Source: Martensiomyces pterosporus
Lineage: Eukaryota; Kickxellomycota; Kickxellomycetes; Kickxellales; Kickxellaceae
Length of the DNA stretch: 21,315 bases
Assembly (NCBI GenBank): GCA_025201845.1
Contig: MU604120.1
Location: 1-21,315, forward strand
Reading direction: 5' to 3'
Made by a program: the position numbers and the translations under genes. This document shows, in pieces, positions 1 through 8,310 of this stretch. Under the pieces are notes generated by a model. The model saw only the letters and a program-made list of their open reading frames with translations, made no database searches and was not told the DNA's origin. Each line of letters begins with the position of its first letter. Position 1 is the stretch's first letter.

Positions 1-684
1 TCACATGACCTGCGCCTGTGGTCCCAACATTGTGTTTGGGGGCGGTTGGGGAGCGCGGTGGGATAAAGGGCGGGCGGCGGCAGCGAGGGAGTGAGGAACA
101 TTATCGACTGTACTTTACAGGATCATGTATACAGTCAATTTTCATTCTTTGTTCATCGAACATTGACAAACAACCAAAGCTGGAAGATGACACGCAGTGC
201 GCCGTCCGTAAAGGGAGGTGTCGGGTCCGGGTGGCGCAGCCGCCTGTTTGGCCTGTCGATGATCTTGCTTGCTTGCGCCCCTGCCCCCGCGTTCAGCGGG
301 AGTGGGCTTTGAGTGCAGCACAGCGAGGATGGTCGCACATTCTGACAGCCTTTGCCACTTTCACTGAGACCAAACGAGAGAGCGCCTTGCTGCTGCTGCT
401 TGCGGCTAGCACACAATGCTAGTTCCTATCACACCCTATTCGTATGCGTCGGAGGACGGGTGTGGGCATGTGAGCGGGCGGCAGCCGTGCCCATGTATGC
501 ACAAGGTAGTGATGGGGCTTGCAGTTGCATACCCTGGGCTGGGTAGAATGGAGAGCTGGCGATCACGACGCCGCCTTTGTATTATTAACCGAGGAGTGCG
601 GGTAGTCCCGAGGTGGAGAGACACCGGCACTTCCCTCCACGGCGGACACAATGCGGTATCAACGGGTGAGGGACGAGAAAAAGG

Positions 685-690
685 CACGTG
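685..690. promoter_or_regulatory. CACGTG E-box
   Basis: A perfect CACGTG palindrome is present in the context GGCACGTGTGG. In fungi this core is bound by bHLH factors such as Cbf1 and Pho4. One hexamer in several kilobases of non-coding DNA can arise by chance, and no gene start lies nearby, so its function is only a possibility. Confidence 0.2.
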
Positions 691-704
691 TGGTTTTATT
701 TTCA

Positions 705-727
705 ACAAAAAAAGCCTGTTTTTTTGT
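705..727. repeat. A/T hairpin, 9-bp perfect inverted repeat
   Basis: The left arm is AC followed by seven A, the loop is GCCTG, and the right arm is seven T followed by GT. The two arms are exact reverse complements. A run of seven T on either strand could stop RNA polymerase III, and the symmetry means it could work in both directions. No Pol III gene was found beside it, so it may be only a low-complexity palindrome. Confidence 0.5.
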
Positions 728-815
728 ATGTAATGGGGGCAGAAAGCTGGCAAGCGTCGCTTGTGTATATGTGGCAGCCCAACAAAGATATATGATATAC
801 AGCGCTATATACACC

Positions 816-827
816 TATAAATAAATA
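816..827 (+). promoter_or_regulatory. TATA-box-like element without an identified gene
   Basis: TATAAATAAATA matches the TATA consensus on the plus strand. The ATG about 16 bases downstream opens only a very short frame, so no coding gene explains it. It could be the core promoter of a non-coding transcript or chance in an A/T-rich patch. Confidence 0.2.
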
Positions 828-836
828 CACAATGCT

Positions 837-843
837 TGAGTCA
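837..843. promoter_or_regulatory. TGAGTCA bZIP (Gcn4/AP-1-type) site
   Basis: The heptamer TGAGTCA is the exact consensus for Gcn4/AP-1 family bZIP factors. It lies just downstream of the TATA-like element at 816. It is about 2.5 kb from the nearest supported start codon, so a regulatory role is uncertain. Confidence 0.25.
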
Positions 844-1258
844 GGGACGGTGTGACGACAATTAATGCATGTTGCATGAGCTCGCATCACCAGGCTGTGC
901 GCTATGGCGAGCTGTTGTGCGTATATGGAAATAACCAAAATACAGGCATGTATGGCACAGCGGATGTGCGCTGTATTGGTGAAGGACATACTGGGAGCTC
1001 GTGCACAAAGAAGTGCCAGCGGTGGAGCAGAACAGGGAGCGCTCCTGCTGTTTAGCTGCTGACATGATACGTAGCTTTTCTTGATTTGTGCCCATGCGTC
1101 TCAATTCGAACAATAAGGATTTGCTCCGCTGCGCCTGCCTGTCCTTGTCCCTGTTTTTGTTTTTCATAGTTTTCGCTTCTTCCATCAAAGGCACCCTCCG
1201 TGTGCGCATCTGATGTGCCCACACTGTCTGTGACTGCAGTCAGTTTGGTGTCTTGGTC

Positions 1259-1276
1259 CAGCAGCAGCAGCAGCAG
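1259..1276. repeat. CAG trinucleotide microsatellite
   Basis: Six uninterrupted CAG units are followed by a partial unit. Read on the minus strand this gives a run of Leu codons in a short open frame that otherwise has no recognisable content. I therefore treat it as a non-coding microsatellite. Confidence 0.75.
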
Positions 1277-1782
1277 CACATTCAATTTCATGCCCAGCTT
1301 CTTCTTTTTCTCTGTACAAGGCACATTTTATACGCACAAAGAGTACAGTCTGTTCTTTCCTTTTGTATACTCTTACATACCAAGACGCCGTAGAGCAAAA
1401 GTGTGTTTTCTTTTTATACGTATACAGCCTTATCTGGGGATAATCGGTGTGGGTGACATAGACGCATTAATTCGACCACGTACACGCCCCCTCGCGCACG
1501 CACGCAGACAATTCATTAAATCTCCCGCGTGGTACGTGGCATTTCCTGATACCTGACCACAGTGTAGGGTGGCGACAACGGCGTGCTGGCCGCAAAGGAC
1601 AGGTAAGCAAGCTGAAGAAATTGGGCTCTCAGAAGGGCAAGCAGCGGCAGCAGCAAAGGTACACTCCGGAGGCACTTCATGTCAGCTGCCACCATCGTAT
1701 CCCTCTTTCGCAGGAGAATTTGAAAGCCACCAAAAGCAAAAGCAAAAAAAAGAGCGCCCATTGGTGCTGTGCTGGGATGAAG

Positions 1783-1838
1783 AGGGCATGTGGGTATTGA
1801 GCAAAGCAATACGCCGTCTCCATTCCAGGATATCCAAA
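1783..1838. repeat. 56-bp perfect direct repeat, copy 1
   Basis: This 56-base segment, starting AGGGCATGTGGG, recurs without any mismatch at 1865-1920, an offset of 82 bases. Within the unit GTATTG and CAATAC form a 6-bp stem around a 7-base loop, and the palindrome GGATATCC lies near its right end. The offset is not a multiple of three, which argues against a coding duplication. Perfect identity suggests a recent tandem duplication. Confidence 0.9.
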
Positions 1839-1864
1839 TTGTGTATACATACACTGCCAAGAAT

Positions 1865-1920
1865 AGGGCATGTGGGTATTGAGCAAAGCAATACGCCGTC
1901 TCCATTCCAGGATATCCAAA
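1865..1920. repeat. 56-bp perfect direct repeat, copy 2
   Basis: This is an exact copy of 1783-1838. The 26-base spacer between the copies begins with TTGTGTATACATACA. That 15-mer recurs at 1965-1979, 44 bases after the end of copy 2, so part of the spacer seems to have been duplicated too, with an insertion or divergence in between. Confidence 0.9.
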
Positions 1921-2188
1921 ATGGCTGCAAAGGTATCATCAGTGTGCGCAGTATTCCCCTATGCTTGTGTATACATACATTACAGAGAAAGGGAGAGGAA
2001 GAGAAGGCACACGCATTGAGTGTTCTGATTGCGCATTGTCAACAGACAAGAAGGGACGCGGTGTGTGTGAGGAGCACCAGCAGTATAATGGATTCTCTCT
2101 TTCCCTCAGGCACACAAGGCAGGTGTGCTGCCATTCAGCTTGTACTTCTGCATGCGTACAAGGAGCCAGGCACCGCTGCTGCATCTCG

Positions 2189-2222
2189 CTTCCTCTCTCT
2201 CTCTCTCGCTCTCTTTTCTCTT
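2189..2222. repeat. CT-rich simple repeat
   Basis: The stretch is almost entirely pyrimidine, dominated by TC dinucleotides. It produces spurious low-complexity open frames. Its position about 400 bases upstream of the TATA box at 2589 is compatible with a promoter-proximal tract, but nothing else supports that. Confidence 0.7.
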
Positions 2223-2588
2223 CTGCCGTCCTCACCGCCGTTTGAGAGGTCGTCCATCTGCTCGTTTTCTCTTTTAACTCTTTGTACCAAAAGCAATTGG
2301 CATCAAGACAGCCTTTTCTCGTAAGAAGATCGCCTTGTCATCGCTGCCACTGTAGTCTTCGCCAGCATATTACGCTAGTTTCTACGTGTGTGGGGTTTGG
2401 CTTGCAAGGTAAATGAAGGATTTTCACAGAGCCAGCCTGATTTATGCTACCGCCAAACACGTTTTCGCTTTCCATGTTGTAATCGCTGCCTAGCTGCTGT
2501 GTACCCTGATATCCTTAAATTAAGTTCTTTTTTTTGAAAAAGGAGCCCTTTTTTCAGCAGCAGCGCATACACCTGCCGCCAGCACGCA

Positions 2589-2595
2589 TATAAAG
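2589..2595 (+). promoter_or_regulatory. Candidate TATA box for the ABC transporter gene
   Basis: TATAAAG in the context CGCATATAAAGTTGC is the best TATA-like match upstream of the plus-strand transporter. A pyrimidine-rich stretch starts about 60 bases downstream, as is common at fungal transcription starts. Use of this box would give a leader of roughly 700 bases before the ATG at 3339, long enough to suggest a leader intron. The transcription start has not been seen, only inferred. Confidence 0.4.
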
Positions 2596-2655
2596 TTGCA
2601 TCGGCACCCACACTCGCCCCCAGCTTGCAATTCACATCGAGCCGTTGCAGACAGA

Positions 2656-2745
2656 CCCCTCTCCTCTCTCCTCTCTCCTCCCCTCTCCTCTCTGCCTTCT
2701 GCCTCTTGATCCAATACCCCTCTCCCTCTCCCTCTCCCTCTGCCC
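2656..2745 (+). repeat. CT-rich tract with a CTCCCT hexanucleotide repeat
   Basis: Two pyrimidine blocks lie here. The first mixes CTCTC and CTCCC. The second, about 2717-2741, is a regular CTCCCT hexamer repeated about four times. CT-rich stretches often lie just after the core promoter in fungal genes, and this one sits 60-150 bases after the TATA-like box at 2589. It probably belongs to the promoter or leader of the ABC transporter. Confidence 0.65.
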
Positions 2746-3095
2746 CTCCTTCTATCCATTCATTCGCTCGTTTAATTGCTATTATACTCGTTGCGCTTGT
2801 TGCTACTGCTACCAATTGTTCGCAGCTTTTGTGTGTGCCCAAGCCCCTTCCTTCCAATTCAAGCATCTTTTTGTCTGTGCGCTCTGCCTGTGTCCTTGAT
2901 TCTATTGTAACAACCGACAACACGATAGATACACACGCGTGGACGCATATCAAGGGAGGCTACTCTATTCACTGCCAGCCGCCTCCTATTTTGTCGCCCT
3001 CGCCAAAACACGGCACCAGCACAGCCATTCAGTTCGCTCAAGCGATCTCTGATGATAGGGGCTCCAATGCAGGCATCGCATTCGCACTGGGCAAG

Positions 3096-3220
3096 GTAAG
3101 CTTTTCGCCATTATTCGCAATTACTCCGCTTGCACTCGTTCGCATTCGCACTTTCGCCTGAGCACAGGTTCCTATTTTTGCCACTTGCCGACAGCATTCA
3201 TGTGGCTGTCTTGTAGCCAG
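3096..3220 (+). other. Possible leader or N-terminal intron of the ABC transporter gene
   Basis: A strong donor (AAG|GTAAGC) at 3096 and an AG at 3219-3220 after a T-rich stretch would define a 125-base intron. That size matches the three better-supported introns here (109, 118 and 129). If used, it could lie in the 5' untranslated leader. Alternatively it could join a short exon from an ATG at 3052 or 3067, in frame, to the sequence leading into 3339, lengthening the transporter N-terminus by about 50 residues. No transcript evidence is available, and other acceptors exist nearby. Confidence 0.3.
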
Positions 3221-3338
3221 CGAATGCACCAACCTCAAAAAAAAAAATTCAGACTCCGCTTGCACCTCTTTCTTGCACCTCCTTGCTAAACTGGCTGGCT
3301 TCTTGGCAGCTCCTCATCCCCTGCATTCCAAAAATAAA

Positions 3339-6300
3339 ATGGAAATGAAAAATTGTTTTGTGAAGATCCCTGCTCTGTCACTCAAAGCACGCCCTCTGCC
3401 TTGTCTTTCACGCATAATAACAACTAGCGTCGTTGTGCATGCCGTCTCCACGGCCCAAACCATCGCCATCCTGCTTGACCACCGGGCCCAACGAGAACTG
3501 CGCAAACGCCGCATCATAATAGGCGGTTGCCATGTCAGCCTTACGGTATGTACCATGGCACTCTCCTGCTTGCAGCATGCTCCGCTTTGCACGAACATTG
3601 CTAAAACTCCAATTTGCAGCTTTCAGTCACCGTGCGTCTTTTTCTTTTCTTTAGCAAGCCACGGCTCTGCTTTCGGTGCTTGCGATATCAGTGGAGATCG
3701 CACAGATCTATGATTACTCACCACAGGGCAGCGGCATGGCAGCTGTGCAACTTATGCTCTCGGTCATTGTTCGTGCCCTCGCATTGCTTGCGCTGCCAAG
3801 CAGCACTCTGCATAAGCAAGCAGCAGCAAAAGAGGCAAAATCATCTGCCATTGCCACTCGTGCAGAACATCAACCAAAAGCTTCTGCTGCCGCCATGCTC
3901 GCCTTGCTGGGCATATCAGCACTGGCCACAGCCCTGACGGCTGCCTCTACGCTTCTGTCAGGCGCCCCCTTGCATCTTGCGGAGCCTGTCATACCCACTG
4001 TACATCTAGCCTACGACGTCCTCGGTTTCTGCAGGCAGTGGCACATCCTACGTGAGATCCATGCACCATGTAGCAGTGATCAGCAGCAGCACATGGCGTC
4101 AGATGAGCCCAACTATTATTGCCCTGAAGAGTCGGAATCGCTGTTTGCGCGTCTCACGTATAACTGGGTCTACCGCTACCTCACAGCAACAGACGCCGAT
4201 CTTCCAGTCGAGAAATCGCTCCTGTCGTTGCCACTGCCGCTGCAGCCTTCCTACACATTGGCACAGTTCAACAAATGCTGGGTGGCTGAAGCAGGCACAC
4301 TGCAGCCTTCCACACTGGCTCGGGTTCTCGTTCGCACGTTCATCTCTGATCTCTGCCTGTCCAGTGGCCTCCGCCTGATAGTCTACTTCAACGAAGTAGC
4401 TCTGCCGCTTCTAGTCGCCCGCCTGTTGCACGAGATCGGAAGCTCGCACGAATTGTTCTCGCTTAACCGGGCAGCTCTAGCGCTAGCGCTATACACTTTG
4501 CTCTCGCTCATAGCCACCCTGGTGGAGCAGAACCAAGTAGACATACGCGACAAAGCCATCCTGAAAATCCGCTTGACACTCACTGCCGCCATCCACCAGC
4601 GCTCATTGCAGAGACCTGGACTGGTTGCCGCTGCGCGTGCGCAAGGCACCGACCTGTACTCGTGCGGGACCCAGAGCACCGCACAATTGGCTCGTCACAT
4701 AGTCACGCTTGGCGAAGCCCTATGGCTGCCTCTGAGGGTCACCGCAGGGCTCTATGTGTTCTACCAGCAAGTTGGGTGGGCCGTGCTTCCCGGGATCGCC
4801 GCCATCCTGCTATATCTGCCTGTTCGCAAACACTTGGTTCGCCGTATTACTAGACTGAGGGGGATGGCAGAGCGCACGTCCAGCGAGAGGATCCAGCTGC
4901 TTACGCAACTGTTTGAGAACATCGTCTCAATTCGCCTGCTGGGCTGGGAATCGCACTTGGTCAAGAGGATCCAGGCCCTGAGGGCTGGCGACGAATTGGC
5001 GTTCACACTGGCTTCGAGGCTCGCGGCCACACTGCTTACCGTGGCCTGCACGGCGTGTCGCTCTGGTGGACCCTTGGTGTCCCTGTTCATCTACAGCACG
5101 CTGTCACACTACCTAAGCAGCTACTACTATAGGAACCCTCCTCCCACCCAGGCCGATAGCGCCACGGACTCGGGACAGCCGTTTTTCGTTACTGCCGAGC
5201 GGGTCTATATTGTCCAGGCAATTTTGCGCGAGCTGTTCCCTTTGCTCATCGACGTTCCCCACGCATTTGACAGCTGGTGGGCAGCCAAGCAGCCATATGC
5301 GCATATCAACCAGCTGCTGGCCGAGGGCGAACATCGCAGCGGCAAGAAATGTGCCAAAGATGCCGATGAGAGTGGCGATGACGTTGTGCGCATTACCAGT
5401 GGGCGGTTTGGTTGGACAACCACCAAACCAGCCACAGCCACAGCAACGGCAGCGCTGTCCCAGGTAGACCTGCGCTGTGGTAGAGGCCAGATGGTGGCAG
5501 TGGTAGGCAAGGTGGGTGCTGGCAAGTCGTCGCTACTGTCCGCCATCCTAGGCGAAATGGACCATCTGGATGGCCACAAGTACTTGGCGCCAGATACTCG
5601 CATAGCGTACGTCTCGCAGTCGCCGTGGCTAATGAATGCCAGCATTCGCGAAAACATCACTTTTGGGCAGCCCTACGACCCTGCATGGTACGCAGAGGTT
5701 GTCGAGGCCTGTGAACTCAGATACGATCTCGACAGGCTCTTGCTGCCGCTAGGAGACCAAACGGTGGTTGGCAATAACGGAATCACACTATCGGGCGGCC
5801 AGCGTGTACGCGTGGCACTTGCGCGCGCTGTCTATGCAAGGGCTGGCCTATACTTGCTCGACGATGTTCTTGCCGCTGTTGACGCCCATGTGGGCCATAG
5901 ACTTTTCACTGCCGTCATGTCCAGCTCTACAGGGCTGCTCAGGGATTGCGCTAGGATCGTGGTTGCCAAGGAGGGGCACGTTATAGCCGAAGCAGATTCG
6001 GTGTATCTGGTAGCGGGCAACGCGGTTAGGGTCTCAGAGAACAGAGAGGAAAAGAGGCTGGTTGCTGCGGTGTCGAAGGAGCATGATGGGATGCTGCCTG
6101 TCGCTTCTCAGAAACCCTCCTGCCCACTGCTGCTGGCCACACCCCCGAACAGTGCGAAGCCAGAGCGCGCTAATTTGCCCACCAGCAAGGATGATGCCAC
6201 TGCAGCCGCACCCCCACCAAAGCCCGGTAGTGTGCAAGAGGGAGCCGGGCCTGCGAATCACCAGAGTGGCGATTCAAAACCAGCACAGAAGCGACAGGGT

Positions 6301-8187
6301 CGCGTAGAGCAGTACATGGTCCCGGTGCGGTATATGCTGCGCCTATGCGGAGGCTACATAATCGCGGCACACCTCTTGACTGTTGCGGGCCAGTCTCTCG
6401 TCTCAAGACAGGCACAGCTGTGGCTAGGGAAACCAATCCCCTTGGTTGAATTCCAGCAGCAACAGCAGCACACCTCCGAAGCGGATTCCACGATGCTATT
6501 GCTTGGACGGACCAACCCAACTTTGTCGCACTTCATAGTGTGTGCAGCATGGTGGGCAGCAGACATATCGCTCGAATTTGGCTCGCACTGGTGGACAGAA
6601 GTGGCCTGGAAGCGGGCGATATTCACCAAGTCGCACAGCGACCTGCTCACGAGCATCTCCCACGCTCCCCTGTCGTTCTTCTCGTCCTCGCTCATGTCCA
6701 CAGGTGCCATCCTCTCCCTGTTCAGTGACAGCCAGAAGGACATGGACACGCGGCTGCCTCAGCGCATGGCCAATGTAACGACATATGGAATCAAACTCAT
6801 ATTCGAGTCGTGGGTGATCATGCGGTTCCACCCGATCCTCGTCCTAGCCATCTTCGTTGTGGTCGTCTTGATGAAGCGCATTGTGGATGTGAGCCAGGGG
6901 CCGCTCGAGCGGTATATAAACCTGCAGGGCATGGCCAACCCCAGGATCCACGAGCAGTTCCAGCAGTCCCTGGATGGAGCCACAACGATTCGCGCATTTG
7001 CCGCGCACCAGCATATGGAATCGCTGATGGCTGAGAGACTTGATCTTTTTGCTCGTGCACAGAGGTCTGAAGACAGCATTGAGACCTGGATCGATTTGAC
7101 CATGTCGCTGATGCGTGCCTGCGTCACTAGCGTGGCCTTTGCTATTGCGCTGGCCACTTGTGTGGCTACTGGTCTGGCTGTGGATGCCACGTATCTGTCT
7201 ATCGTGCATATGTGCACCACATTCCACCTGGCCAGGCTCCAGCACCTCACGCGCAAGGCACACGAAATGCGCTCAAGCTTCATCCGTGCCCGCCGGTTCA
7301 TCGAGTACACGCAGCTCGACTCCGGGCAGCAAAATCGGCGCAAGAAAGAAAGCGAGGCACCATGCGACAAAGAGGAGCACCAGGAGTGGCCAAATGAAGC
7401 CACTGGGGGCCACATCGTATTTGAGCGAGTATCAGCACGGTACTCCAAGGATGCCAAACTAGCGCTCAACAACATCTCTTTTGCCATCCAACCCGGGCAG
7501 CACATTGGCATTGCCGGACGCACAGGGTCGGGCAAGACGAGCATTGTCATGGCGCTCTTTGGGCTGCTGCCGCTGGATGAAGGCACAGTGACCATCGACG
7601 GCAGGGACATATCCACCATTTCGGCGCACGCTTTGCATTCCAAGCTAGCCATAGTGCCGCAGAGCCCCGTGCATATGGTGCTGCCTGGCACCATACGCAC
7701 GAACCTCGACCCGCTGAGCAAGCACTCGACCGAGGAAATCCAGAAAGCACTAGACACTGTGGGGTTGGGCCAGCTGGACATGAACACTCAGGTGGGTGCC
7801 AATACAAGCACGGCCAAATGGAGCGCTGGCGAGCAGCAGCTTCTGTGCCTAGCTCGTGCACTGCTTGAGCGCGCACACACTCTAGTGCTCGATGAGGCAA
7901 CGGCGGCCATAGACGCCCAGACCAGCCACAGGCTGCACTCGCTTATTCAAAGCGAGTTTGCCAGATGCACGGTTATCACGATTGCTCACCGCGTCGAAAG
8001 CATCCTCAACAGCGACCTGGTCCTGGTCGTTGAGGACGGCCGCATATGCGAAGCCGGTCCACCTGCTGCTCTCTGTGCTCTTCCAGGCGGCCACCTTGCT
8101 GGTTTCGTACAGAGATCCGCCTCCTTGTCGTCGGCTCCGCCATCCCCAGATGCTGTTGGTCCGCCCACGCCACCTGGAGTAAAGTAG
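3339..8187 (+). CDS. ABCC (MRP/Ycf1-type) ABC transporter, full length with TMD0
   Basis: The gene is read as exons 3339-3545 and 3655-8187, giving about 1579 residues, close to the usual 1500-1600 of long ABCC proteins. These are ATP-driven exporters of conjugates and organic anions, found in the vacuolar or plasma membrane. Order seen: TMD0 helices from about residue 26 (the PCL at 21-23 aligns with the conserved Cys-Phe before TM1), the L0 motif CPEESES at 225, TMD1, NBD1, TMD2, NBD2. NBD1 has Walker A GKVGAGKSS (about 687), signature LSGGQ (about 781) and Walker B ending in DD, but Lys841 stands where the H-loop His is expected. NBD2 has GRTGSGKTS (about 1357), a divergent signature WSAGE (about 1458), Walker B with DEAT and the switch motif IAHR. 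Start: ATG 3339 has A at -3 and G at +4 and gives a TMD0 of normal layout, but an upstream exon is possible. The substrate cannot be inferred. It converges on LAA1 at its 3' end. Confidence 0.9.
3546..3654 (+). other. Intron of the ABC transporter gene (109 bases)
   Basis: The donor is ACG|GTATGT and the acceptor is TTTTCTTTAG|CAA after a strong pyrimidine tract. The last three intron bases (TAG) would be an in-frame stop for the downstream exon, and the exon before it has no other continuation. Splicing in phase 0 restores the charged loop and TM2 of the TMD0 domain, so the junction is well supported by protein topology. Confidence 0.85.
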
Positions 8188-8310
8188 CAGCCTGGGATCA
8201 TTTGCTCTAACGCACAAAGCGCAGCACTGTTTGTGTCTTTTGTTCTATGTTTCCAAATAAGAGAATGAAATGTGTATCGTGGAAGTGTAGCAATCTAGTT
8301 CATCGCATTT
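8188..8310. other. Short convergent intergenic region between ABC transporter and LAA1
   Basis: Only 123 bases separate the two stop codons, so the 3' untranslated regions of the convergent genes must be very short or overlap. On the plus strand AATAAG (8256-8261) and AATGAA (8264-8269) follow a T-rich stretch and could direct polyadenylation of the transporter mRNA. No AATAAA-like word was seen for LAA1 on the minus strand within this gap. Confidence 0.5.

Larger units (their letters stand above)
1..2580. other. Gene-free left flank, no supported coding or RNA gene
   Basis: No protein family could be recognised in any of the six frames. The open frames present are short, mostly lack a convincing ATG, and are shaped by CT, CAG and A/T-rich low-complexity tracts. 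No tRNA A/B boxes, 5S rRNA or spliceosomal snRNA core motifs (U1, U2, U4, U5, U6) were seen by eye. The stretch holds a CAG tract, a CT tract, a perfect 56-bp direct repeat, an A/T hairpin and a few promoter-like words, listed separately. It may be a long upstream regulatory region of the ABC transporter, the flank of a gene beyond the left edge, or host a non-coding transcript. The sequence alone does not decide. Confidence 0.6.

Noticed and set aside
187..312. Short plus-strand frame with a hydrophobic stretch like a signal peptide
   Set aside because: It has only about 41 codons after its ATG, with no promoter, homology or conserved motif, and overlaps other equally long frames.
1052..1291. 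Possible small secreted protein on the minus strand starting MKLNVLLLLLL
   Set aside because: The Leu run is the CAG microsatellite in antisense. The rest shows no Cys pattern or conserved feature, and the frame is only about 80 codons.
1471..1800. Basic, Lys/Gln-rich plus-strand frame that looked like a gene remnant
   Set aside because: It has no ATG near its start and no recognisable domain. The KSKSKKK and QRQQQ stretches come from A-rich and CAG-rich DNA.
1569..2324. 251-codon plus-strand open frame
   Set aside because: It starts at GTG, runs through the 56-bp repeats and CT tracts, and its translation is low-complexity with no recognisable domain. The direct-repeat offset of 82 bases breaks any repeat in protein frame.
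2447..2953. 168-codon minus-strand open frame
   Set aside because: Its composition comes from the CT-rich tract read as GE/RE repeats, it covers the likely promoter of the transporter, and nothing resembles a protein family.
6759..7787. 342-codon open frame on the minus strand
   Set aside because: It lies wholly opposite the ABC transporter TMD2-NBD2 coding sequence, which is strongly conserved. Its translation shows no family features, so it is a shadow of codon usage.
3676..8187. Transporter coding region starting at GTG 3676
   Set aside because: The frame is open upstream to a splice acceptor at 3654, and the exon 3339-3545 supplies the missing first helix of TMD0 with an ATG start.
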